Below are positions 7,522-12,700 of a stretch of 12,700 bases of DNA, in pieces. The stretch is from an uncultured Xanthobacteraceae bacterium (GTDB taxonomy: Bacteria; Pseudomonadota; Alphaproteobacteria; Rhizobiales; Xanthobacteraceae), in assembly GCA_955652925.1 (NCBI GenBank), contig CATPCO010000499.1, forward strand, positions 1 through 12,700, written 5' to 3'. The translations under genes were made by a program, and so were the position numbers. Numbering within the stretch: position 1 is the first letter of the stretch; every line of letters starts with the position of its first letter. The notes under the pieces are model-generated. The model worked only from the letters and a program-made list of their open reading frames with translations. It had not been told where the DNA came from and ran no database searches.

Positions 7522-7543
7522 TGTGCGCGCACACACTCGTGTG
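7522..7543. promoter_or_regulatory. Palindrome cluster upstream of gapR
   Basis: TGTGCGCGCACA (7522-7533) is a perfect 12-bp palindrome and overlaps CACACTCGTGTG (7532-7543), whose 5-bp arms are perfect. A third perfect palindrome, CTGCGCGCAG, lies at 7501-7510. Such dyads just 5' of a start codon are typical of operators for dimeric regulators, here placed 20-60 bp before the gapR ATG. The protein that would bind is not known. Alternating CG/TG steps could also favour left-handed DNA. Confidence 0.35.
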
Positions 7544-7563
7544 ACTCACGGAGGAGATTTTCA

Positions 7564-7836
7564 ATGCCTGCTGCCGCTGCGGCCAGAGACGAGCAACCTG
7601 CAAAGCATATTGCCAAGGATCATTTGAAAGCGTTCGTGGAGCGGATCGAGCGCCTCGAAGAGGAGAGGAAAGCAATTTCCGACGACGTTCGCGATGTCTA
7701 TGCGGAGGCGAAAGCGAACGGGTTTGATACCAAAGTGTTGCGTGCCGTTGTGCGCTTACGCAAGCAGGATGCCGAGGAGCGCCGTGAGCACGAGATGGTG
7801 CTTGAAACCTACATGCACGCGCTCGGGATGGTGTAG
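7564..7836 (+). CDS. gapR: GapR family nucleoid-associated protein (DUF2312)
   Basis: A 90-residue protein matching the DUF2312/GapR family over its full length: AKDHLKAFVERIERLEEERKAISDDVRDVYAEAKANGFDTKVLRAVVRLRKQD (17-69, by position). The central part is a long heptad-patterned coiled coil (about 17-50) followed by a basic helical pair. In Caulobacter, GapR forms a tetrameric clamp that prefers overtwisted, AT-rich DNA, travels ahead of replication forks and stimulates type II topoisomerases; the same role is inferred here. The start is ATG 7564 with a strong GGAGGAG (7550-7556). The short alanine-rich N-terminus (MPAAAAARD) is variable in the family. It ends in TAG inside the sequence GTGTAGGTGTAGG, which borders the downstream inverted-repeat element. 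Confidence 0.94.
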   Translation: MPAAAAARDEQPAKHIAKDHLKAFVERIERLEEERKAISDDVRDVYAEAKANGFDTKVLRAVVRLRKQDAEERREHEMVLETYMHALGMV

Positions 7837-7838
7837 GT

Positions 7839-7926
7839 GTAGGTTGGGTCGAGTTCTTCACGAGACGCAACATCGACGAGGCTGCATCAGAGCGTTGGGT
7901 CTCGCAAAGGGCTCGACCCAACCTAC
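7839..7926. repeat. 88-bp MITE/REP-like element with 15-bp terminal inverted repeats
   Basis: GTAGGTTGGGTCGAG (7839-7853) is repeated as a perfect reverse complement, CTCGACCCAACCTAC (7912-7926). Inside lies a second, imperfect inverted pair, CGAGACGCAAC (7861-7871) against GTTGGGTCTCG (about 7894-7904), so the element can fold into a two-tier cruciform. It starts 2 bp after the gapR stop and ends 6 bp before the DUF882 stop, so it can also terminate both convergent genes. No ORF of its own. GTAGGTTGGGT-ended intergenic repeats are, from memory, common in this bacterial order. Confidence 0.75.
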
Positions 7927-7932
7927 CTCGGA

Positions 7933-9681
7933 TCAGCGCTTGCCTTGCGGCGTGGCGAATGTGTTTGCGGAAACGAAGGTCACGGCGTTGCCTGCGAACT
8001 TCTCGCTTGTCACTCCGGGCTGCGGGTCATCCGTGAAAGCATTCGCGAGCACGGTTGCCGGCTTTTGCAGGTAAGAACCGAGATCGCGGAAGTCGGGTTT
8101 GCCAAGCAGCGTGGTCTTCATGAAGCTCTGCGCGCTCGGGCTTACAATCATCGCGCGCATCCAGGGATCGTTGAACCGATCACCCACGCGCACCATGCCG
8201 CCGATTTTTCTTCCCGGCATCGCAGCAGCTTGTTCATCATTGTTCGGTGCGACGTCGGGCAGGACGCGGTCATCGTTGCGCTTGGCAACCGCAGTCGTAT
8301 CGCCGTGCACGGCGGTAGCAGCTGGAACAGCCCGCGGCAGGCTGGGCGTCATCGGAACGGCGCGTGCCATGGGAGTGGGCTGCGCGGCATAGAAGAGCGC
8401 GTTGGGCAGCGGCGCACTTTGTCCCTGGCCCGGCAACGGCCACGGTGTGCCGTTCGCGGTCGCTTCGCTGCCGGGCGCAGGCGTGCGCCGCGTTGCGGTA
8501 GGGCTGCTGGCGCGCGAGGTGGGGATCCGATCAGTCACTTTACGGGGCGTAGCTTGGGGGCTGATTTGGCCGCTGGACTGCTGGTTGGCTGAGGTCTGAG
8601 CGGCGCCGTCGCTGACATCTTTCGCGGTCGCGCTCGCGGACTCGGTAACGTTCGTCGCCTGCGCGAGACGAACGGGCTGGAACGTCGCGGATGAAAGCTC
8701 ATAGCCCGCCGGCGCTGGCGCTTCTTCGTCGGTAGCCACAATCGCGGGACTTGCTGCGGGCTTGAGGAATGGGATCGAGGTCGCCGAGGCCATCGCATAT
8801 GCCGGCGGCTTCTCCGGTTTGGTCCGGGGCAGCGGCACGGCATTGGCACGCGCGACAGCGGCCGGTTTCTCCGCACTCTTCTCCGGCTTGACCTGTGGCT
8901 TTGCCGCAGGTGCGGGAGGAGCGGCCTTGGCTGCGTCGGCCTCCTCGTCGGCGTCGCTGCCGCCGCCGAACAGCCTCGCCAACAGACCCGGCGTTTTGGC
9001 CGGGCGCGCAATCTCGCCCTGAGCGAATGCCGTGCCTTTGGGGTCGGACGCAGACTGGCTGCTCAGCGGGCCCTTCGACAGCACGCTTGCAAGTTGCGCT
9101 TCCGGCATCCGCGGCCAGTGTCGCACATTGCCGGTATCGAGATGCACGAAGGGCGAACCCGACGTTGGATAGAAACCTACGCCGCCGCGCTGCGCGCGCA
9201 GTCCCGCGGCGCGAAGCTGATCGAGTGGCACCCCCGGAATGTAGAAATCGACCGCCTTGCCGTTCATATGCTGGCTGAACTTGGCCACGCCGCTGGAGTG
9301 ACGCCGCAGCATGGAATTTGTGGACGGCGAGCGATAGCCGCAGATAACCCAGATTGGCTCCTTCGCGCCAACTTCGCGGTGGACCTCCCACAGGAGATCA
9401 ATCACATGGGGATCCATCCTGGCCGACTTGTCCTCCCGCCAATCACGCAGCACGTTGTCGATCTTGGCGAGCGCGTTCTCGTCATAGCGCCCATTCACCT
9501 TGTAGGTGACGGTCAGGTCTTCGTTGGTATGGGTGTGATGAAAGGAGATCGTGCGCGTTTCGCCCTCGGCCGTCGCGTTCTGCAGGCTTTGGCAACCGAA
9601 AGAAATGAGGATGGCGGCGACGCTGCTGCAGCAACCCAGCCGGGTCAAACGGAAAGGCAACGGCTTTTTGTGCGCGACCAT
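7933..9681 (-). CDS. DUF882 (YcbK/MepK-like, peptidase M15) murein peptidase with long C-terminal extension
   Basis: A 582-residue exported protein. Residues 1-38 form an N-terminal signal (basic start, hydrophobic 18-30, cleavage probably at NATA-EG). Residues 42-190 are the DUF882/M15 catalytic domain: CGYRSPSTN (114-122), SQHMNGKAVDF with zinc ligands H138 and D145, and FVHLDTG with H180. The E. coli relative YcbK (MepK) cleaves meso-DAP-meso-DAP (3-3) peptidoglycan cross-links, so a wall-remodelling role is likely. About 200-495 is a low-complexity linker rich in Ala, Pro, Ser and Thr. About 496-582 looks folded (GDRFNDPWMRAMIVSP and after). The ATG at 9681 is chosen because the preceding 54 codons do not resemble the family and would push the signal peptide inward; a GTG at 9690 is also possible. 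Family proteins in Rhizobiales carry similar tails. Confidence 0.9.
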   Translation of the reverse strand: MVAHKKPLPFRLTRLGCCSSVAAILISFGCQSLQNATAEGETRTISFHHTHTNEDLTVTYKVNGRYDENALAKIDNVLRDWREDKSARMDPHVIDLLWEVHREVGAKEPIWVICGYRSPSTNSMLRRHSSGVAKFSQHMNGKAVDFYIPGVPLDQLRAAGLRAQRGGVGFYPTSGSPFVHLDTGNVRHWPRMPEAQLASVLSKGPLSSQSASDPKGTAFAQGEIARPAKTPGLLARLFGGGSDADEEADAAKAAPPAPAAKPQVKPEKSAEKPAAVARANAVPLPRTKPEKPPAYAMASATSIPFLKPAASPAIVATDEEAPAPAGYELSSATFQPVRLAQATNVTESASATAKDVSDGAAQTSANQQSSGQISPQATPRKVTDRIPTSRASSPTATRRTPAPGSEATANGTPWPLPGQGQSAPLPNALFYAAQPTPMARAVPMTPSLPRAVPAATAVHGDTTAVAKRNDDRVLPDVAPNNDEQAAAMPGRKIGGMVRVGDRFNDPWMRAMIVSPSAQSFMKTTLLGKPDFRDLGSYLQKPATVLANAFTDDPQPGVTSEKFAGNAVTFVSANTFATPQGKR

Positions 9682-9791
9682 AACCGTCACGTGCCAACCC
9701 GCGTCAAATGCGTCAGAACCCCCGCACCCCACGGCAAGCACCGCAGGCGGCAAGTTTTCCCACCCTGCGGTCTCGCGATCGCGAATGAGAA

Positions 9792-9806
9792 CTAACGCAG
9801 TGTTAA
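9792..9806 (-). promoter_or_regulatory. CtrA-like half-site pair upstream of the DUF882 gene
   Basis: On the minus strand the sequence reads TTAA-N7-TTAG, seven of eight positions of the CtrA consensus TTAA-N7-TTAA. A second GTTAAC lies at 9817-9822, 15 bp from the GTTAAC at 9802-9807. It is about 110 bp upstream of the chosen ATG. CtrA often controls cell-cycle and envelope genes in Alphaproteobacteria, which fits a murein peptidase. A site this short can occur by chance. Confidence 0.25.
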
Positions 9807-9829
9807 CTAGGGAAGGGTTAACGCGAGGT

Positions 9830-9970
9830 TTAGCGCCACCCATCCCCCCCGATACCTAAACCGTGACAGGCGACTATGGCGAAAACTTGCCGCATTTGTT
9901 GCCAGCGCAAAGAAACCTTTAATGGCGCGCGCACGGCAAGCGTGCGGCTGTCGATATCGTAGACACTCAT
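9830..9970 (-). CDS. Possible small ORF coupled to the response regulator
   Basis: A 46-codon frame starts at ATG 9970, overlapping the stop of the sigma-54 regulator as ATGA, the classical arrangement for translational coupling. It ends in TAA at 9830. The peptide begins MSVYDIDSRTLAVRAPLK, is basic, and has a mildly hydrophobic stretch VFAIVACHGLGIGG (29-42). I recognise no family. If real it would be the second gene of the regulator transcript; it could equally be chance coding in the 285-bp gap between the regulator and the DUF882 start. No separate ribosome site was seen beyond the end of the regulator gene. Confidence 0.25.
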   Translation of the reverse strand: MSVYDIDSRTLAVRAPLKVSLRWQQMRQVFAIVACHGLGIGGDGWR

Positions 9971-11490
9971 GTATCGGTGCCCTGTGAATCTGAACCGGCC
10001 AAACCAAGCGAATCGAGCTTGCGATAGAGCGTTGAACGCCCGATGCGCAGCTTACGCGCGACCTCGGACATCTGACCGCGGTAGTGGCTGATGGCAAAGC
10101 GAATGGCGTCTGCTTCGATCTGCTCGAGCGGCCGCACCTCGCCGTTTTCGTCCAGGAGCTCGAGGGCATTCACGCAAGGAGAGACAAGCGGCGGCGCGCT
10201 CCCGCCGTTATCGACGGGCACAACCACGCTGGTGCTCGCAGACTCATGCGGCGAATCCGCCTCCACATCGGCAATGCCGGGAGCGATTTCGGCGCCTTCA
10301 CGTCCTGTCAGCTGCGCCGCAATCTGCGGGAACTCGGCGAGACCCACAGTATCGGTTTCGGCCAGCACTACGGCCCGGAACAGTGCATTTTCGAGCTGCC
10401 GCACGTTGCCGGGCCAATGATAGGCGCACAGCAGCGACATTGCCTCAGGGCTCAGCCGGCTGACACGCTTTCCTTCTTCCGCTGCAAAACGCACCAGAAA
10501 ATGCCGCGCAAGCTCGGGGACATCTTCAAGGTGCTCGCGTAGCGGCGGCACGGCGATCGGAAACACGTGCAGACGATAGAACAGATCCTCGCGGAAGCGT
10601 CCTGCTTTGACATCCGCGATGAGGTCGCGGTTGGTCGCCGAGATGAGCCGTACATCGACCTTGATCGGCTTGCGCGCCCCCACCGGCTCAATTTCGCTGT
10701 CTTGAATGGCGCGCAACAGTTTGACCTGGGCCGCCGCGGGAAGCTCGCCAACCTCGTCGAGAAAGAGCGTTCCTTCCGAAGCTTCGACGAACTTGCCAAC
10801 ATGGCGTTCCGTCGCGCCGGTAAAGGCCCCCTTCTCGTGGCCGAACAGCAGCGACTCCACGAGATTGTCGGGAATGGCGCCGCAATTGATCGCAACAAAC
10901 TGTTTTCTCCGCCGCGGCCCCGAGCCATGTATTGCGCGCGCGATAAGCTCCTTGCCGACGCCGGACTGTCCCTCGAGCAAGACCGCAATTGTCGAGTTTG
11001 CTGCTTTCTCGGCCGTGCGCAGCACCGACTGCATGCGCGGGCTCTTGGTGATTATATCGCCGAAGCCCAGCGTACCCGAGCGGCTTCGTTTGACCCGTGC
11101 AAGCTCATCTTTGAGTGCACTTGCGGCGAGCGCATTGCGCAGCGAAACCTGCAAGCGCTCGGGACCGACCGGCTTGACGACGAAATCCGTCGCGCCTGCT
11201 CGCATCGCGGTCACGGCATTGTCGATGCCGCCATGCGCGGTTTGCACGATTACTGGAATGCTCAGTCCGGCATCCCGCATTTTGGCGAGCACGCCCAGTC
11301 CATCCAGGTCAGGCATGACGAGGTCGAGCACGACCGCATCGATGCGCTGACCCTCGTCGCCGGTGAGAATGGCGAGCGCGCGGTCGCCGCCCTCGGCGAG
11401 GAGGGCGTCGTAGCCGAATTTTCGCACCACATTGTCGAGAAGCCGGCGCTGCACGGGATCGTCGTCGACGATCAGGATACACTCACTCAT
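9967..11490 (-). CDS. Sigma-54-dependent response regulator (NtrC family)
   Basis: A 507-residue cytoplasmic transcription activator with the full three-domain layout. The receiver (about 1-120) has acidic D10/D11, phospho-acceptor D56 (VVLDLVMPD), T84 and K106. The AAA+ domain (about 145-375) has Walker A GQSGVGKE (174-181), the sigma-54-contacting GAFTGA loop (221-226), Walker B TLFLDEVGE (241-249), ATNRDL (285-290), and the arginine region FREDLFYRL (299-307). The Fis-type helix-turn-helix is at about 474-496 (VARKLRIGRSTLYRKLDSLGL). Between AAA+ and DNA-binding parts lies a longer than usual Ala/Pro/Ser-rich linker (about 395-455). The start is ATG 11490 with GTGAGG as ribosome site. No histidine kinase gene is adjacent, so it is an orphan here and its signal is unknown. 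It is divergent from the TctC-type gene and upstream of DUF882 on the same strand. Confidence 0.95.
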   Translation of the reverse strand: MSECILIVDDDPVQRRLLDNVVRKFGYDALLAEGGDRALAILTGDEGQRIDAVVLDLVMPDLDGLGVLAKMRDAGLSIPVIVQTAHGGIDNAVTAMRAGATDFVVKPVGPERLQVSLRNALAASALKDELARVKRSRSGTLGFGDIITKSPRMQSVLRTAEKAANSTIAVLLEGQSGVGKELIARAIHGSGPRRRKQFVAINCGAIPDNLVESLLFGHEKGAFTGATERHVGKFVEASEGTLFLDEVGELPAAAQVKLLRAIQDSEIEPVGARKPIKVDVRLISATNRDLIADVKAGRFREDLFYRLHVFPIAVPPLREHLEDVPELARHFLVRFAAEEGKRVSRLSPEAMSLLCAYHWPGNVRQLENALFRAVVLAETDTVGLAEFPQIAAQLTGREGAEIAPGIADVEADSPHESASTSVVVPVDNGGSAPPLVSPCVNALELLDENGEVRPLEQIEADAIRFAISHYRGQMSEVARKLRIGRSTLYRKLDSLGLAGSDSQGTDT

Positions 11491-11527
11491 GATACAACCT
11501 CACGCCCACGCGTCCCATGTACCGAAT

Positions 11528-11544
11528 TGGGGCACTGTGGCCGA
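11528..11544. promoter_or_regulatory. Imperfect dyad in the regulator/tctC divergent region
   Basis: TGGGGCAC-T-GTGGCCGA is a 17-bp dyad whose half-sites agree at six of eight positions. It lies 38 bp upstream of the regulator start and just before the -24 region proposed for the TctC-type gene. It could be the binding site of the Fis-type domain of the regulator, for autoregulation or activation. This is inference from position and symmetry only. Confidence 0.3.
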
Positions 11545-11545
11545 G

Positions 11546-11562
11546 TTGGGTTAATGGCTGCT
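11546..11562 (+). promoter_or_regulatory. Possible sigma-54 (-24/-12) promoter for the TctC-type gene
   Basis: TTGGGTTAATGGCTGCT keeps the invariant GG (11548-11549) and GC (11560-11561) with exactly 10 bp between them, the TTGG start and CTGCT end of the YTGGCAC-N5-TTGCW consensus. The middle CAC is not conserved. Transcription would begin near 11573, about 23 nt before the ATG at 11596. A sigma-54 activator is encoded directly opposite, which makes the match more believable than the sequence alone would. Confidence 0.35.
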
Positions 11563-11595
11563 AAATTCGCCAAATCGGATTACGGAGACGGCCCG

Positions 11596-12561
11596 ATGAG
11601 ACTCGTCCGCAGACAATTCCTGTGTCTCGCCGCGGGCGCGGCGCTTGCGCGCGCGGCGCGGGCGCAAGCCTATCCGTCGCGGCCGGTGCGGATCGTTTCG
11701 GGCTTCCCGCCGGGAGGGGTCAACGACACCTACGCTCGCCTGATCGGCCAATGGTTGTCGGAGCGGCTAGGCCAGCAGTTCTTCGTCGAGAACAGGCCCG
11801 GCGCCGGCGGCAACATCGCCGCGGAATCGGTCGCCAAAGCAGCAGCCGACGGCTATTCGCTCCTCCTCTCCACGTCGGCGGATGCATGGAACGCCACGCT
11901 TTATGAGAACCTCAAGTTCAATTTCATGCATGATTTCGCCGCCGTGGCGACAATCTCGCGCGCACCGGGAGTACTCGTCGTGCACCCATCGGTGCCCGCA
12001 ACATCCGTTCCGGAGCTGATCGCGAATGCGAAGAATAATCCAGGCAAGATCACGGTCGCATCGGCCGGTATCGGCAGTGCACCTCACATGTATTGGGAGC
12101 TGTTCAGAAGCATGAGCGGGGTCGACATGCTGCATGTACCCTACCGCGGCGGCGGCCCTGCGGTGGTCGACCTGCTTGCCGGGCAGGTCGAGGTGTATTT
12201 CGGCACGACTGCATCGACCATTGAATATATCCGGGCCGGAAAGCTCCGCCCCCTCGCAGTGACCACGGCAACGCGCGTCGCGGTGTTGCCTGATGTCCCC
12301 GCACTTGCCGAATTCCTGCCCGGCTATGAGGCGAGCCTTTATGTCGGGATTGCCGCTCCTCACAACACGGCGTCAGAGATCGTGGACACGCTAAACCGGG
12401 AAATCAATCTCGCCTTATCCAACCCCAAGATGACCCAGCGGATCGCGCAGCTGGGCGACGTTCCTCTTGCGCTCTCGGCGTCCGGGTTCGAAAAGCTCAT
12501 CGCTGACGAAACCGAGAAGTGGGCCAACGTGATCCGGACAGCCAACATCCGGGCAGAATGA
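11596..12561 (+). CDS. TctC/Bug-type tripartite tricarboxylate transporter substrate-binding protein
   Basis: A 321-residue periplasmic solute-binding protein. The N-terminus MRLVRRQFLCLAAGAALARA carries a twin-arginine-like RRxFL motif and an ARAQA cleavage site (about 21-25), so Tat export is likely. The mature protein begins YPSRPVRIVSGFPPGG (26-41), then RPGAGGNIAAE (67-77) and DGYSLLL, the standard Bug-family layout, and later HVPYRGGGPAV and GQVEVYFG. These proteins bind carboxylates or other small organic acids and usually feed TctAB permeases; the ligand cannot be read from sequence. No tctA or tctB lies in view, as is common for the expanded Bug set of such bacteria. The start is ATG 11596 with CGGAGACGG 8 nt upstream. 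An open frame continues in phase far upstream, but that is the opposite strand of the regulator gene. A hairpin follows at 12585. Confidence 0.93.
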   Translation: MRLVRRQFLCLAAGAALARAARAQAYPSRPVRIVSGFPPGGVNDTYARLIGQWLSERLGQQFFVENRPGAGGNIAAESVAKAAADGYSLLLSTSADAWNATLYENLKFNFMHDFAAVATISRAPGVLVVHPSVPATSVPELIANAKNNPGKITVASAGIGSAPHMYWELFRSMSGVDMLHVPYRGGGPAVVDLLAGQVEVYFGTTASTIEYIRAGKLRPLAVTTATRVAVLPDVPALAEFLPGYEASLYVGIAAPHNTASEIVDTLNREINLALSNPKMTQRIAQLGDVPLALSASGFEKLIADETEKWANVIRTANIRAE

Positions 12562-12584
12562 GCGGGAGCGCACCGCGCACATCA

Positions 12585-12636
12585 CACCCCCACCCTTCCC
12601 TCCCCCGCTTGCGGGGGAGGGATAAAGGGTGGGGGT
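12585..12636. terminator. GC-rich two-tier hairpin after the TctC-type gene
   Basis: CCCTCCCCCGC (12598-12608) pairs perfectly with GCGGGGGAGGG (12611-12621) around TT. Outer arms ACCCCCACCC (12586-12595) and GGGTGGGGGT (12627-12636) also pair, separated by small internal loops. It begins 24 bp after the stop codon. It probably stops transcription, but lacks a T-run and resembles dispersed CCCTCCCC-type intergenic repeats seen in many Alphaproteobacteria. Confidence 0.6.
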
Positions 12637-12664
12637 CACGAACGGAAATTCGATTGGAAATCTC

Positions 12665-12700
12665 ATGCCTGCAAAACGACACCCTGCTCGCGCTGCCAAA
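12665..12700 (+). CDS. Possible start of a further gene, cut by the window edge
   Basis: ATG at 12665 opens a frame of 12 codons (MPAKRHPARAAK) to the end of the window. A weak TTGGAAA lies about 6-12 nt upstream. The basic, alanine-rich start is compatible with a cytoplasmic protein, but nothing identifies it, and 12 codons cannot establish a gene. Confidence 0.25.
   Translation, partial: MPAKRHPARAAK

Noticed and set aside
9682..9843. 54 extra N-terminal codons for the DUF882 protein
   Set aside because: They would bury the signal peptide, have no family resemblance, and cover the paired GTTAAC sites. The internal ATG at 9681 fits better.
9880..9935. A sigma-54-like TGGCA...GGCA element upstream of the DUF882 gene on the minus strand
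   Set aside because: Spacing between GG and GC is 8 or 11 rather than 10 bp, which normally abolishes the promoter.
11551..11565. TTAA-N7-TAAA, a near CtrA site before the TctC-type gene
   Set aside because: The second half-site is imperfect and it overlaps the better supported -12 element.
10567..12561. A 664-codon plus-strand open frame that ends with the TctC-type protein
   Set aside because: The upstream half is antisense to the sigma-54 regulator, which has every expected motif. The true start at 11596 gives a normal signal peptide and a good ribosome site.
12415..12699. A 94-codon minus-strand frame over the terminal hairpin
   Set aside because: Part is antisense to the TctC-type gene and the rest is a translation of the GC-rich repeat, a frequent false gene in such genomes.

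Overview
The window looks like chromosomal DNA from a GC-rich alphaproteobacterium of the order Hyphomicrobiales (Rhizobiales), most likely near the Bradyrhizobiaceae/Xanthobacteraceae. The evidence is the gene content: a cysteine-free 41-residue ribosomal protein L36, a GapR/DUF2312 protein, a DUF1244 protein, a DUF1036 protein beside pyruvate kinase, a DUF882 murein peptidase with a long low-complexity tail, and a stand-alone TctC/Bug-type binding protein. This is inferred from protein families; no rRNA or tRNA gene is present to confirm it. I see no phage, transposase, CRISPR or defence cluster. Most of the window is ordinary core genome, and the unusual signals lie mainly between genes.

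Layout. Positions 1-1131 (minus) hold a secreted ARPP-1/DUF6569-like protein that runs off the left edge. Positions 1375-2730 (minus) hold guanine deaminase. From a shared upstream region a plus-strand pair leaves: rpmJ (2877-3002, with a good sigma-70 promoter) and a secreted TPR protein (3012-3632). That pair converges on a minus-strand operon read as ttuD (5708-7045), DUF1036 (5103-5702), pyk (3683-5125). A tandem heptad repeat folded into an inverted repeat (3642-3713) separates the two units and also encodes the last residues and stop codon of pyk. Divergent from ttuD are a DUF1244 gene (7152-7454) and gapR (7564-7836). After gapR lies an 88-bp element with 15-bp perfect terminal inverted repeats (7839-7926), then the convergent DUF882 peptidase (7933-9681, minus). 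Upstream of that is a sigma-54 response regulator (9967-11490, minus), possibly followed by a small coupled ORF (9830-9970). Divergent from the regulator is a TctC/Bug binding protein (11596-12561, plus), preceded by a plausible -24/-12 promoter. A GC-rich hairpin and possibly the first codons of another gene close the window.

How the genes may work together. Glycerate 2-kinase (ttuD) makes 2-phosphoglycerate, which enolase (encoded elsewhere) turns into phosphoenolpyruvate for pyruvate kinase. The three-gene operon therefore covers two steps of a glycerate-to-pyruvate route, with a secreted DUF1036 protein of unknown role between them. Guanine deaminase belongs to purine salvage or catabolism. 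The sigma-54 regulator faces the solute-binding protein and could control it; no sensor kinase and no TctA/TctB membrane subunits are visible.
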